From a bacterium (lineage in GTDB: Bacteria > Babelota > Babeliae > Babelales > Vermiphilaceae), in contig JAKBEL010000011.1 of assembly GCA_021833825.1 (NCBI GenBank), positions 62,001 through 126,000 of the forward strand: a DNA stretch of 64,000 nt. Reading direction: 5' to 3'. How positions within the stretch are numbered: the first letter of the stretch is position 1; each line of letters starts with the position of its first letter. Shown one piece after another: positions 8,894-18,075 of this stretch. The position numbers were made by a program, and so were the translations under genes. The notes beneath the pieces were generated by a model. That model saw only the letters and a program-made list of their open reading frames with translations. It was not told where the DNA came from and searched no databases.

Positions 8894-10578
8894 ATTGCTC
8901 TCCTTTCATAATATTTTTTATAATCTAATAATATATTTTTTGCGATCATTACAGGGACTCTTGATGTTCCTGCATGTTCTACAAGAAGAACTAAGATGAG
9001 TGGCTTTTGGCCTTTAATAGTAAAGTGAATCGCAACCCAGCCATGTTCAAAATATTGCTGACCTAAGCCCCGTTTGTCAATAGTACTAATCTGAGCGGTG
9101 CTTGTTTTTGCATATATTTCTATATCTTTCATTCTGTTGATCAGTCTGCCAGTGCCTTCTGTCACAACAGATTTCATTGTTTTTTTCAAAAAATCTAAGG
9201 TTGCCGGTTTTAGGTAAAGTATACTCTTTTCAATAGGTTCATCATTGATGATGCGTGGTTTAGGTAGATATCCTGTAAATATCCCTGAAAACATGCGTGC
9301 TATTTGTAATGGGGTAGTAAGAAGATAGCTTTGTCCAATTGATGCAGATAATGTTTCTCCTTGCCACCAAGGTTCCCCTTTTGTTTGATACTTCCATGAA
9401 GATGTTGGTATCAATCCAGTTGTTTCAGAAAGAATAAAGCCTGTTTTTTGACCTAATCCAAAACGTTGTGCATAATCAGCTAAAGTATTTATTGTTAATT
9501 TTTTACCAAGTTCATAAAATAGCGTATTGCATGATAATGCAAGCCCCTGTTTGATTGAGATAATACCATGTCCATTATGTCTGTTGCACCAATAATCACG
9601 ATCTCCATAATGGACATATCCTTTACAATGATGTGTATCATCTATTGAGATCAATCCTGTTTCTAAGGCTGCACTAATGGTGACTAATTTAAAGAGTGAT
9701 CCTGGAGGATAAGAACTCTGTATGGCACGATTGAGAAATGGTTGGTCTGTTTGTAGTTCTTGCCACTGCTTATAAGATATCGGTTTAAGAAACATATTAG
9801 GATCGAAGTCAGGGCGAGATAGTAATGCGAGCAGTGCTCCTGTTTCAGGATCCATAACGATGCATGATCCTATATATGCATCTGAAAAATTCTTCTCTAT
9901 AATCTTTTGAATATCAATATCAATAGTTGTCTGTATAGTGGCGCCGGCAATTGGATGTTCTATTATTTCAGAGTCAATCTTTTTGCCATATGAGTTTATT
10001 GTTCTCATAATCGTTCCATTATGACCTTTTAATATCGTGTCTAAAGCTTTTTCGAGGCCCATTTTGCCCCTTAGTTGAGCATCTGTATTGCCTAAATAAC
10101 CGATAAGATGGCTTGCGCTCTTTTTATAAGGGTAATCTCTTTTAAATTCTGTTTTTAGTTTTATGTTTGGATGATTGGGAAATATCTCTTCGATGGTTGC
10201 AAGTTGATTGAAATTTATATGGTGATAGAGCAATAATGATTTTTTTTTTCTTTCAGCATGAGCAATTGCTTTTATGAGCTGGTCGTTACAGGTGAGATTG
10301 CATATGCCTGTAAGTTGAGATATTGTTAGTCTCTGCTCATCTGTTAATTGTGCTTTGCCAGTACTTTTCCAGTAGAGGCTTCGTATAGGGGTGTTAGTAG
10401 CAAGGGCTTTTTTATTGCAATCTAATATTTCGCCTCTAGGAGCAATAATCTCTTGATATCTTATGTAATTTTTTTTGCTCTGTACCGTATAGATTTGGTT
10501 TACATATATCTGTAAATAAAATAGACGGAATATAATCACTAATGCTGCAAAAGAGTAACATCTATTAATCCATTTCAT
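8890..10578 (-). CDS. mrdA: penicillin-binding protein 2 (cell-elongation transpeptidase)
   Basis: 562 residues with one N-terminal membrane span (about 8-26), a dimerisation domain with the APRGEILD block (46-53), and a transpeptidase domain. Active-site motifs: SLFK (Ser294-x-x-Lys297), SCN (349-351), and KTST (491-494) in place of the usual KTGT. The enzyme cross-links peptidoglycan in the periplasm during rod growth. The start overlaps the end of xerC by four bases and the stop overlaps the next ORF by four, so it sits in a tightly packed operon. No RodA partner gene is in the window. The family's other class B members (FtsI) have longer C-terminal regions, so PBP2 is favoured. Confidence 0.87.
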   Translation of the reverse strand: MKWINRCYSFAALVIIFRLFYLQIYVNQIYTVQSKKNYIRYQEIIAPRGEILDCNKKALATNTPIRSLYWKSTGKAQLTDEQRLTISQLTGICNLTCNDQLIKAIAHAERKKKSLLLYHHINFNQLATIEEIFPNHPNIKLKTEFKRDYPYKKSASHLIGYLGNTDAQLRGKMGLEKALDTILKGHNGTIMRTINSYGKKIDSEIIEHPIAGATIQTTIDIDIQKIIEKNFSDAYIGSCIVMDPETGALLALLSRPDFDPNMFLKPISYKQWQELQTDQPFLNRAIQSSYPPGSLFKLVTISAALETGLISIDDTHHCKGYVHYGDRDYWCNRHNGHGIISIKQGLALSCNTLFYELGKKLTINTLADYAQRFGLGQKTGFILSETTGLIPTSSWKYQTKGEPWWQGETLSASIGQSYLLTTPLQIARMFSGIFTGYLPKPRIINDEPIEKSILYLKPATLDFLKKTMKSVVTEGTGRLINRMKDIEIYAKTSTAQISTIDKRGLGQQYFEHGWVAIHFTIKGQKPLILVLLVEHAGTSRVPVMIAKNILLDYKKYYERRAI

Positions 10579-11510
10579 TCTTTATTATCAGGTTGATTAT
10601 TCTCTTTTGAAGAGCGCATTGGATGAATCTGATCACAAAGTCTGCTTAAATCTTCTAAAGAAACATGAGTATATTTTTCAGTACTAGATAATGTTTGATG
10701 GCCAAGTAATTCTTGTACAATACGTAAATCTGCACCTTGGTTTAGCATGTGTGTTGCAAAAGAGTGTCTTATTTTGTGTGGTGTTATGTGGCGATCTAGT
10801 GCAAGAAAAGATCTGAACATTTCAAAGATGCGTTGAATTGATCTGCTGGTAAGCTTTTCGCCTCGATAGTTTAAAAAGAGTGTCTCATCTGCATATTGTG
10901 GATGGACTCTTTCGGTTTCAAGATAAGATAATATGCGATCTTTAGCTTTCTGCCCAAAAAGAACAATGCGCTCTTTTTTGCCTTTGCCAAAAATACGAAT
11001 CGTTTTTTGCTCTAAATCTAGATCGGTCAATTTGATGTTAATCAGTTCAGAGCAACGAATACCTGTTGCATAAAGAAGTTCAAAAATGGTCTTATCTCGT
11101 AAAGGAAATTTTGAGGGTAACGCCTCATTTGCAACTCTATCAAGTAGATGAAACACTTCATCTACACTTAAGTATACAGGCAGTTTTTTATCTAATCGTG
11201 GGCGTGTCAATTTGAGATTGAGCTCTATTCCTTGAGTATGCAGAAATCGTTCAAATGATTTAAAGCAAGAGAATTTTCTTGCAATCGATGTTTTGTCGAT
11301 CTTTTTATAAAATAGGTTGATCAAGTAGCGCTCTATAACCTGCCTGATGCTCAGGTTTTCTGTATGATTGTCATCCAGTTCTTCCCAGAAGCGTATAAAT
11401 TGATGCAGATCACTGCGGTATGCCCTGATAGTTAAATCTGAAAGGTTTCGTTCTACCTCTAAATAGACAAAAAATTCATTTGTCTTCTCTTTAAACTGTT
11501 CTATGTTCAT
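10575..11510 (-). CDS. xerC: XerC/XerD-type tyrosine recombinase
   Basis: 311 residues from the ATG at 11510 (MNIEQFKEK); a longer in-frame start at 11549 lies inside the upstream gene. An N-terminal SAM-like DNA-binding domain (about 1-85) precedes the catalytic domain. Catalytic residues are visible: Arg152 in TGIRCSE, His245 and Arg248 in HKIRHSFATH, His271 in LLGHQTLS, and nucleophile Tyr280 in EKYTHVS. Xer recombinases resolve chromosome dimers at dif with FtsK. It overlaps the upstream regulator gene by 20 bases and PBP2 by four. XerC versus XerD cannot be decided from this alone. Confidence 0.88.
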   Translation of the reverse strand: MNIEQFKEKTNEFFVYLEVERNLSDLTIRAYRSDLHQFIRFWEELDDNHTENLSIRQVIERYLINLFYKKIDKTSIARKFSCFKSFERFLHTQGIELNLKLTRPRLDKKLPVYLSVDEVFHLLDRVANEALPSKFPLRDKTIFELLYATGIRCSELINIKLTDLDLEQKTIRIFGKGKKERIVLFGQKAKDRILSYLETERVHPQYADETLFLNYRGEKLTSRSIQRIFEMFRSFLALDRHITPHKIRHSFATHMLNQGADLRIVQELLGHQTLSSTEKYTHVSLEDLSRLCDQIHPMRSSKENNQPDNKE

Positions 11511-14271
11511 GTAAGGTGTCCACTTTTTGTATATCGGTATAAGTATCAAATTGCAAGTTAAACTGTTTGCATCTTCTGTTGACAGATGAGCGATTGACTC
11601 CTAAAAAGGCGGCTATTTTATTCTGATTCTGAAATTTATTCCATAATAATTCCATAAGATGTTCGTCACGTAATGCATGTTTTCCTAAACGCGCAGCCTC
11701 TGCAAGTGCAGGATCGGTAATATGATAAGCTGGATCAAAATGAATATCTTGATATAGATTATTTTTTTTTGATTTTTTAACAAGAGATTGTTTAATCAGT
11801 GTGCGTAAATCATGGAGGCTTTTAGGTCTGTTATGGATTATTTTAGCTCGTTCATACTCATTTAATGTGAGCATCATCTTAAAATCTGCAGTCTTAATTG
11901 CCTGTTGAGTAAGTCCATCTATAAGGTCAGAAAGATCTTTTTCCGAAAGCGTTTGTAGTGAGGGCATCTGAATTATGCTATGAGCAATAGTAAGATATAA
12001 TTTTTTAGAAAAAAGATTGTCTGTTATTAACTGTGGAAGATCTCTATCTACTGAAAAAATAAGTTTCATGTTCACTTGTGCTTGCTGCTCGCTGTTGAGT
12101 AACGAATGGTTGCCATAAGTGATATACTCTGCCAGGCGATCTTGTATTTCAAGAGGAAGAAAGTGAACATTTTCTATAAAAAGCGTGCTATTCTGTTCGC
12201 ATTTTTTTAATAATGATTGTTCTATTTTTTCATGTTGTGAGCCAAATAATTGTGAGCCTATGTTCTTTCCATCCAGAGGGCTTTCAAGAGAGATTGTTTG
12301 TAAGTTGTTGCGATCGCCAATATAATGTAAAAGCTCTACCATGGGCAATATGTCCGATTTTGCCAGATTGAGGATGGCGGGTGTTGAGCTTAATGCTTGC
12401 TGTAAAAGTAACATTTTAAAATTGAGCAGTAGTTCAGAATCTGACGGGATGAGCTGATTGATCAGATGGCCAGCTTTTGTTGTTTCAAGATAGAGAAGGT
12501 ATTGCCACTGTGATGGATCTTTAAGCATATTAATGCGTTTAGTGAGAATATCATTAATATCAGGTCTATGCAGAATAAGAATAATATTATTCTGTTCTAG
12601 ATTGGGAACGGCCGATAGTGCCAATTTTTCGCCATTTTCATTAACAGCGATCGTAGATTGTGCTGATTTATATTGCATTACTTGATGCACTATGTTGTAA
12701 CAGATCTTTGTGAGATAATGGCCGCTCTGTGTATTTAAGTTGACTGGAATCAATTCGCGTGCCGCTTGATTCCCAAATGAGAATCTCCTGTTTTTAAAAA
12801 AGATAATACCGATCTGATTTGTGCTCTTATGTATAAATGATTGAATGCTCTCTTTATATTGTTTTATCTGCTGTTCTTTGTGATAAAGTTCATCTTTGAG
12901 CTCTTTTTGTTGCTGAATAAGAGAGGGTAGATTTTTATGTTGCAAAAGATTGATAATATTGGCTAAATATCCTGCAAATATGACCATCTCATCCTGTTCT
13001 ATATGGCCATAGAGATTCTTTTTTTTAGGTTGGCGTTCGATAATGATATAGGCAATAATATTTTTTTTCTCGTAGATGGGTAAAAAAATATCAGCATTTA
13101 TACTCTTTAAAAAATTGAGCAGTATTGATGTTTCGTCGGTTGTTTGATAAAAATTATTAAAATCGAGTTCGTCATAGACTAAAATTTTTTCTTCAAATAT
13201 CAGCCGGCCTATAGCGGCTGTATGATGTGCAAGGAATGATTCGACAGTTATTTTGACCTTCTGTTCTTCTGGTGCAATAAATTCTTGATCATGATTATTG
13301 ATGATGCGTAAATAACACTTTGTTTTGCGAAAAGGAATGTTAAAAATATCTTTAAAAAAAATCTGCGTAACTTGTGATATTTCTTGTATATTTGTGACAT
13401 GGCAAAACTGTTTCAGAACATTCTTAAAATCATGAATAATCTCTATATTCGGTTTTGATTGAACATGATTGTGTGAATTAAAAAATCTAATGCCCAGCAC
13501 TCTGGTAATACTATAGTAGATTGCGCATGATAATATGATGGTTGAAATGCTAACAACTGAATAGATATATGATGTCTGGCATGAAAAAATAAAATTAGCA
13601 GCTTGCAATAGCTCCACTAAAAGATATGATCCAATAAGATATTTCAGCAGTATTGAGAGTTGATGCATAATGATTGCAGGGAGCTCAATTAGGCGGCTTT
13701 TTCTTAATGTGCTTATAATACTGGGGATCATAAGGCCAAATAATGAATAGTAGATGATAACGTTCATCATTCTGATCTCAAATGATATGTCAGGAGATAG
13801 CAGTGACTGCTGTAATGCAACTGTTCTTGTTATCATATTAGTGAGCGCTGCATCAAAAAATGCGATATAGAAAAAATATGATGCTATAAGAGAGCTTATT
13901 AAAACAGATGTTTTATGGCGGACATTCAGCGAGCATTTTTTTGCAGTTAAAAATTCTAGAAATAGAGCCAGCGATTGGTATTGAAGGATAAGGAATCCCC
14001 ATGATATACGAATAAAAAAGACCAATGTAGTATATGAGATAGAGATAAGTTCAATCTCTCTGGTCAGTTTAATGATCCATGCAAGATCACCAAAGAATGT
14101 TCCGACTAAAGTGCTGACCAATAAGAGCCATGAATGTTTAATAGTGAGTCTCTTAAGGCCAGATCTAATAAGAAGTTTAATTAAGTATAGTTTCAATACA
14201 AATGATGTAGTAATCACCGTTAGAAGAAACTCAGAACTCTGGACATTAAAACTAAGAATAGTTTTTATCAT
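11491..14271 (-). CDS. membrane regulator with GAF/PAS-like region, degenerate NtrC-type AAA domain and Fis-type HTH
   Basis: 926 residues. About 7 hydrophobic segments fill residues 1-255. A GAF-like domain (about 280-440), a coiled coil, and a PAS-like domain follow. Residues ~585-800 align in order with sigma54-activator AAA+ domains (LESPLDG..., SQLFG, TLFIENVHFLPLEIQDRL, and LIFSVDRDLPQL) but the Walker A GESGTGKE is replaced by LAKSDILPMV, the Walker B acid pair reads EN, and GAFTGA is absent. The C-terminus (about 872-906, KIAAFLGVNRSSVNRRC) is a Fis/NtrC-type helix-turn-helix. It therefore looks like a membrane sensor-DNA-binding protein that lost ATPase activity. It is a paralogue of the gene at 14468-17167. 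It heads the xerC-PBP2 operon. Confidence 0.75.
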   Translation of the reverse strand: MIKTILSFNVQSSEFLLTVITTSFVLKLYLIKLLIRSGLKRLTIKHSWLLLVSTLVGTFFGDLAWIIKLTREIELISISYTTLVFFIRISWGFLILQYQSLALFLEFLTAKKCSLNVRHKTSVLISSLIASYFFYIAFFDAALTNMITRTVALQQSLLSPDISFEIRMMNVIIYYSLFGLMIPSIISTLRKSRLIELPAIIMHQLSILLKYLIGSYLLVELLQAANFIFSCQTSYIYSVVSISTIILSCAIYYSITRVLGIRFFNSHNHVQSKPNIEIIHDFKNVLKQFCHVTNIQEISQVTQIFFKDIFNIPFRKTKCYLRIINNHDQEFIAPEEQKVKITVESFLAHHTAAIGRLIFEEKILVYDELDFNNFYQTTDETSILLNFLKSINADIFLPIYEKKNIIAYIIIERQPKKKNLYGHIEQDEMVIFAGYLANIINLLQHKNLPSLIQQQKELKDELYHKEQQIKQYKESIQSFIHKSTNQIGIIFFKNRRFSFGNQAARELIPVNLNTQSGHYLTKICYNIVHQVMQYKSAQSTIAVNENGEKLALSAVPNLEQNNIILILHRPDINDILTKRINMLKDPSQWQYLLYLETTKAGHLINQLIPSDSELLLNFKMLLLQQALSSTPAILNLAKSDILPMVELLHYIGDRNNLQTISLESPLDGKNIGSQLFGSQHEKIEQSLLKKCEQNSTLFIENVHFLPLEIQDRLAEYITYGNHSLLNSEQQAQVNMKLIFSVDRDLPQLITDNLFSKKLYLTIAHSIIQMPSLQTLSEKDLSDLIDGLTQQAIKTADFKMMLTLNEYERAKIIHNRPKSLHDLRTLIKQSLVKKSKKNNLYQDIHFDPAYHITDPALAEAARLGKHALRDEHLMELLWNKFQNQNKIAAFLGVNRSSVNRRCKQFNLQFDTYTDIQKVDTLHEHRTV

Positions 14272-14467
14272 AGTCTATTGATCTTCTTTTTTGGCATCAT
14301 TATACTCTCTCTCAGTAGTAAGTCTTACCATTAATTTTGTGATAAGTTAAATTTTTTTAATATTGAGAGGGATCGAGTAGCATGAAAATTCAATGTAGAT
14401 TCTGGTTGCTGATCAAAAGAATATTTAATAACTGGCCGCCATCAGCCTAATGGCAAGATGCCTTCTG

Positions 14468-17167
14468 TTATATGAGCTTGTATTTTTGACAACGTCTGTT
14501 GACTGAAGATCTATTGACACCTAAAAATGATGCAATTTTACTCTGACTCTGGAATTTATTCCAAAGAAGAGTCATGGTCTTTTCATCTCTAAGTGCATGT
14601 TTGCCCAATCGTGCAGCCTCTATCAATTCTGGGTCGCTAATCTCGTAAGCTGGATCAAAATGAGTCTCATTATAGATCTGATTTTTCTTTGACTTCTGTA
14701 GTAATGTCTGCTGTATTTTGCTTTTTAATTCATAAAGACTGATCGGCCTTTGTAGGGCAATTTTATGCTTCTCTTTTTCGGTCAGTTCAAGCATGTTTTT
14801 AAAATCATCAGCTAAAATAGCCTGTTCAGTATAGCCATCTGCAAGTTGATGAATCTCATTTTCCGATAGAGTCAACAGTGAGGGCATGCTTAAAATACAT
14901 TTTTTCAAGTGATTAAAGAGCTCTTGGCTAAATTTGCCCTCTTGAACCAATGTGCTCAGATTCTTATTGGTTGAGCATATTATACGGACATTACTTGCAA
15001 CTTTTTGATCGCTTTTGAATATCCGATACATACCATATATGAGATATTCAGCTAAATATTGCTGTGTCTCTAGATCTAAAAAGTGCACATTCTGGATAAA
15101 TATAGTCCCTGTGCTATCAAGCTTTTCAAAAAGAGGTTTTCCTTCTGTTTTGATGCCAAAAATTGGATTGATACCAAACAGTTTGACCGCCACATCATTA
15201 TTGGTTGAAGGGTGAGAGAGTTTAATAATATGTAATGTCTCGCGCAGGCTTATGTGATGCAGTAAGTTGACTGTAGGAATGACATCATCTTCAGGCATCT
15301 CAAGAAGTGTTGCCTTTCTGCTCAAGGCTGATTGCAAGAGATTAATCTTAAAATTCAAAAACTGTTCACCTGAGCTTGGAATGAGCTGGTTAATAAGTTT
15401 GCCCGATTCTGTTGTTTCAAGATATAAAAGATAGTCCCACTTTGTAGGATCTTTAAGTGATTCGATCTGTTTTTTGACCAGATCAGAGACCTCAGGATAG
15501 TAGACCATAATTATGATGCTGTTCTGTTCAAGATGGGGCACAGCAGATAACACCAATTTTTGACCATGTTTATCTTTAATAAAACAGTTTTGTGGTGATT
15601 TATATTCTTGAACCTTGCGCGCTAAATCTTTTAATCTAATAGAGATTGGGTGACCTTGTTGAACATTTATATTGATGTCAATAATCTCTTTTGCAGCCTG
15701 ATTACCAAAGGAGAATCGTCTATTTTTATAAAAGATAATACCAATATCTTTCTGCCGTTGATTACGCAGGAATGAGTGGATGCTCTCTTTGTATTGATTG
15801 ATCTCTTGATGCTTGCTATAGAGCTCCTCCTGTAACTCTTTTTCACGGGAAAGAACCGTTTCAAGGTTTCTTGTCTGCATGAGGTTAATAATGTTGGCAA
15901 GATAGTTTGCATAGATGAGCATCTCATCATACTCAACGCTACTATAAAGTTCATCTGGTCGAGCAAATCGATCAATAATAATATAGCCTAAAATCTTATG
16001 TTTTGTGCAGATGGGGATGAAGATGTCTGCATTGATAGTATCAAGGAAATTCAGCGCGATTCTTCCCTGTTCGTTGGCCTCATAAAAATTGCTAAATGCG
16101 ATCTCATCATATACAAAGATTTTATGGTGCTTGATAAAATCTTGAAATAGTTCATGTTGAATCAATATAAAGTTTTCAACGCTGTTTTCAATGTGCGAGC
16201 TGTTTTTTATCTCAATGGTAGTATTAGAAAATGAGCGAATATAGAGCCTTGATCGTGATGGGGGTATTTTAAACATCTCTTTCAAGCAGGTCTGAGTTAA
16301 GTGTTGCAATTCTTTTGCCGTTGTTGCATGGCTGAGCTGCTCAAGAGTATCTTTAAATCCGTCAATAAAGTTCACGCGCGCCTTTGATTTTACTCTGTTG
16401 CCAGTATTTAAAAAACGGAGGCCGATGAATTTGCGTGCAGAAAAAAAGATTGCGATCATAATTATGATCGCGGATAAATTGACAGCAGAGTAACTATTTG
16501 TAAAGATATCACGTGCAAGGCTGCTTGGGATTTGTGGAATGAATGAAAATAAATAGGATCCTATTATGCCACAGACGAAAATCTTGAGTTGTTTTTTTAA
16601 TATACGTGGAAGAGGGACATGATATATTTGCCATAAATTAAATAATATCACTAAAAATAAAATTATTGCAGTAGAATATATAAAAATATTTTGAATAATA
16701 AATTCAATGGCAGGGCGATCTGAATCGCTAGAGCAGTTTATATTAAGTATTGCTAATCCAAAAAATGCCAAGAAAAATGAAGTATTCCATAATATAATTA
16801 ATATTTGATGAAAATAATAGCGTCTTTTTCGTTGGACTAACACTCCTGTAAATAGAGACAAAAAAGTGTAAAATAGTGCATCAAAACCCCATGCAATACG
16901 AAGCGGGAAGAGACGTACTCTATAATCAAGGTTAAGGAAATAAAGTTGATCCATTAGGGTAATGATCCATGAAGAATCGACAATTATAGAACATATAAGC
17001 ATACATATTAATATGATTTTTGGACGTTTTGCCGTATGTCCAGTTTTTTTGGTCAGCATTATTAAGATAACGCTTTTAAGTAATACAGAAAGCGATATTA
17101 CACAGAGTAAAAAAGTTTCATTTCCTAAAATTGCATCAAGTAATAAAAAAAATTGTGTCATGGTCAA
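14468..17167 (-). CDS. second membrane regulator, paralogue with degenerate NtrC-type AAA domain and Fis-type HTH
   Basis: 899 residues with the same order as its neighbour: membrane segments in 1-260, a GAF-like domain, coiled coil, PAS-like segment (FYKNRRFSFGNQAAKE near 485), degenerate AAA (about 590-800) and HTH at the very end (KIASFLGVNRSSVNRRC). The Walker A position reads MPEDDVIPTV, the Walker B position FIQNVHF, and no GAFTGA is present. Highly conserved between the two are HFDPAY, EAARLGKHALRDE and LLWNKFQ before the HTH. The predicted role is transcriptional control from the membrane in response to a signal. The gene ends 196 bases before its paralogue starts, so the two arose by tandem duplication. 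Confidence 0.75.
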   Translation of the reverse strand: MTMTQFFLLLDAILGNETFLLCVISLSVLLKSVILIMLTKKTGHTAKRPKIILICMLICSIIVDSSWIITLMDQLYFLNLDYRVRLFPLRIAWGFDALFYTFLSLFTGVLVQRKRRYYFHQILIILWNTSFFLAFFGLAILNINCSSDSDRPAIEFIIQNIFIYSTAIILFLVILFNLWQIYHVPLPRILKKQLKIFVCGIIGSYLFSFIPQIPSSLARDIFTNSYSAVNLSAIIIMIAIFFSARKFIGLRFLNTGNRVKSKARVNFIDGFKDTLEQLSHATTAKELQHLTQTCLKEMFKIPPSRSRLYIRSFSNTTIEIKNSSHIENSVENFILIQHELFQDFIKHHKIFVYDEIAFSNFYEANEQGRIALNFLDTINADIFIPICTKHKILGYIIIDRFARPDELYSSVEYDEMLIYANYLANIINLMQTRNLETVLSREKELQEELYSKHQEINQYKESIHSFLRNQRQKDIGIIFYKNRRFSFGNQAAKEIIDININVQQGHPISIRLKDLARKVQEYKSPQNCFIKDKHGQKLVLSAVPHLEQNSIIIMVYYPEVSDLVKKQIESLKDPTKWDYLLYLETTESGKLINQLIPSSGEQFLNFKINLLQSALSRKATLLEMPEDDVIPTVNLLHHISLRETLHIIKLSHPSTNNDVAVKLFGINPIFGIKTEGKPLFEKLDSTGTIFIQNVHFLDLETQQYLAEYLIYGMYRIFKSDQKVASNVRIICSTNKNLSTLVQEGKFSQELFNHLKKCILSMPSLLTLSENEIHQLADGYTEQAILADDFKNMLELTEKEKHKIALQRPISLYELKSKIQQTLLQKSKKNQIYNETHFDPAYEISDPELIEAARLGKHALRDEKTMTLLWNKFQSQSKIASFLGVNRSSVNRRCQKYKLI

Positions 17168-17197
17168 TTGATTTCTTTAGCTTTTTTGTTGTATACT
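17168..17197 (+). promoter_or_regulatory. promoter ahead of a 33-residue ORF and nth
   Basis: TTGATT at 17168-17173, an 18-base spacer, and TATACT at 17192-17197, reading rightward away from the divergent regulator gene that starts at 17167. Confidence 0.5.
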
Positions 17198-17234
17198 AAC
17201 AGTGAATATATACATTTAACCCTCGGGAGAAATT

Positions 17235-17336
17235 ATGCAAAAAAATATTTTGCTTAAGCTTATTACATCACCAGTCTGTTTTTCATTCCTTCTTGCCGTC
17301 GTAGCTGCAGTTACAGGTATTCCTCCGCTTAAATAA
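17235..17336 (+). CDS. possible 33-residue membrane peptide
   Basis: An ATG at 17235 follows GGGAGA with good spacing and starts a 33-codon frame ending in TAA at 17334-17336. The peptide has a basic start (MQKNILLKL), a hydrophobic middle (CFSFLLAVVAAVTGI) and a short PPLK tail, which would suit a single-span membrane peptide or a leader. It lies downstream of a good promoter and 67 bases ahead of nth. Whether it is translated cannot be told from the sequence. Confidence 0.4.
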   Translation: MQKNILLKLITSPVCFSFLLAVVAAVTGIPPLK

Positions 17337-17403
17337 TGCACTATAATGTATAGATTAACATAATTTTACCAAAAATAAATAATGTTATATCTAGGGGGAG
17401 AGC

Positions 17404-18075
17404 TTGGCTGATCGAGCAGATAGGGATCGCGCAATCAAGATTATTGATATACTAAAGAGAGCAACTAAAAATATGCCGGTTCCGGCAGCCGTTGCAATCA
17501 GAAAAGAGTATGGCAAAGATCCCTTTTTAATGCTTATCAGCTGCTTGTTGAGTTTGAGGGCGAAAGACACAGCCTCTTTGCCGGCATCTCAGGCTCTGTT
17601 TAAACGGGCAAGAACGCCGCAAGAGCTGCTTGCATTGCCTTTACGTCAGATAGAGCAGACGATCTATTCGGTCGGTTTTTATCGAAGTAAGGCAAAAAGA
17701 CTAAAGACTGTCAGTCAGGAACTTATTGACCGATTTAAGGGCAAGGTTCCTGACACCTATCAAGAACTTATATCAATTAAGGGCGTTGGCCCGAAAACTG
17801 CACATCTTGTACTTGGTGAGGCATTCGATAAACAGGAATTGTATGTCGATATTCATGTTCATCGCATCTCTAATCGCCTTGGGCTTGTCAAAACAAAAAA
17901 ACCTGAAGAGACTCAGATTGAGCTCGAGCGCATTATTCCTCGAGAGTATTGGAATGATTATTGCCGTTTGATCGTCACTTGGGGGCAGAATATCTGTGGC
18001 CCTATATCACCATTCTGTTCAGAATGTCCATTATATAAAGAATGCAAAAGAGTCGGCGTTACGCGTAGCCGTTAG
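17404..18075 (+). CDS. nth: endonuclease III (base-excision repair glycosylase/AP lyase)
   Basis: 223 residues. The helix-hairpin-helix is at about 120-142 (ISIKGVGPKTAHLVL) with the catalytic Lys at 131, and the catalytic Asp is in YVDIHVHR (149). The C-terminal 4Fe-4S cluster motif is complete, Cys198-x6-Cys205-x2-Cys208-x5-Cys214. The enzyme removes oxidised pyrimidines and nicks abasic sites. The start is a TTG at 17404, chosen because GGGGGAG precedes it by three bases and no ATG fits. Its 3' end overlaps the convergent gene at 18059-18787 by 17 bases. Confidence 0.93.
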   Translation: MADRADRDRAIKIIDILKRATKNMPVPAAVAIRKEYGKDPFLMLISCLLSLRAKDTASLPASQALFKRARTPQELLALPLRQIEQTIYSVGFYRSKAKRLKTVSQELIDRFKGKVPDTYQELISIKGVGPKTAHLVLGEAFDKQELYVDIHVHRISNRLGLVKTKKPEETQIELERIIPREYWNDYCRLIVTWGQNICGPISPFCSECPLYKECKRVGVTRSR

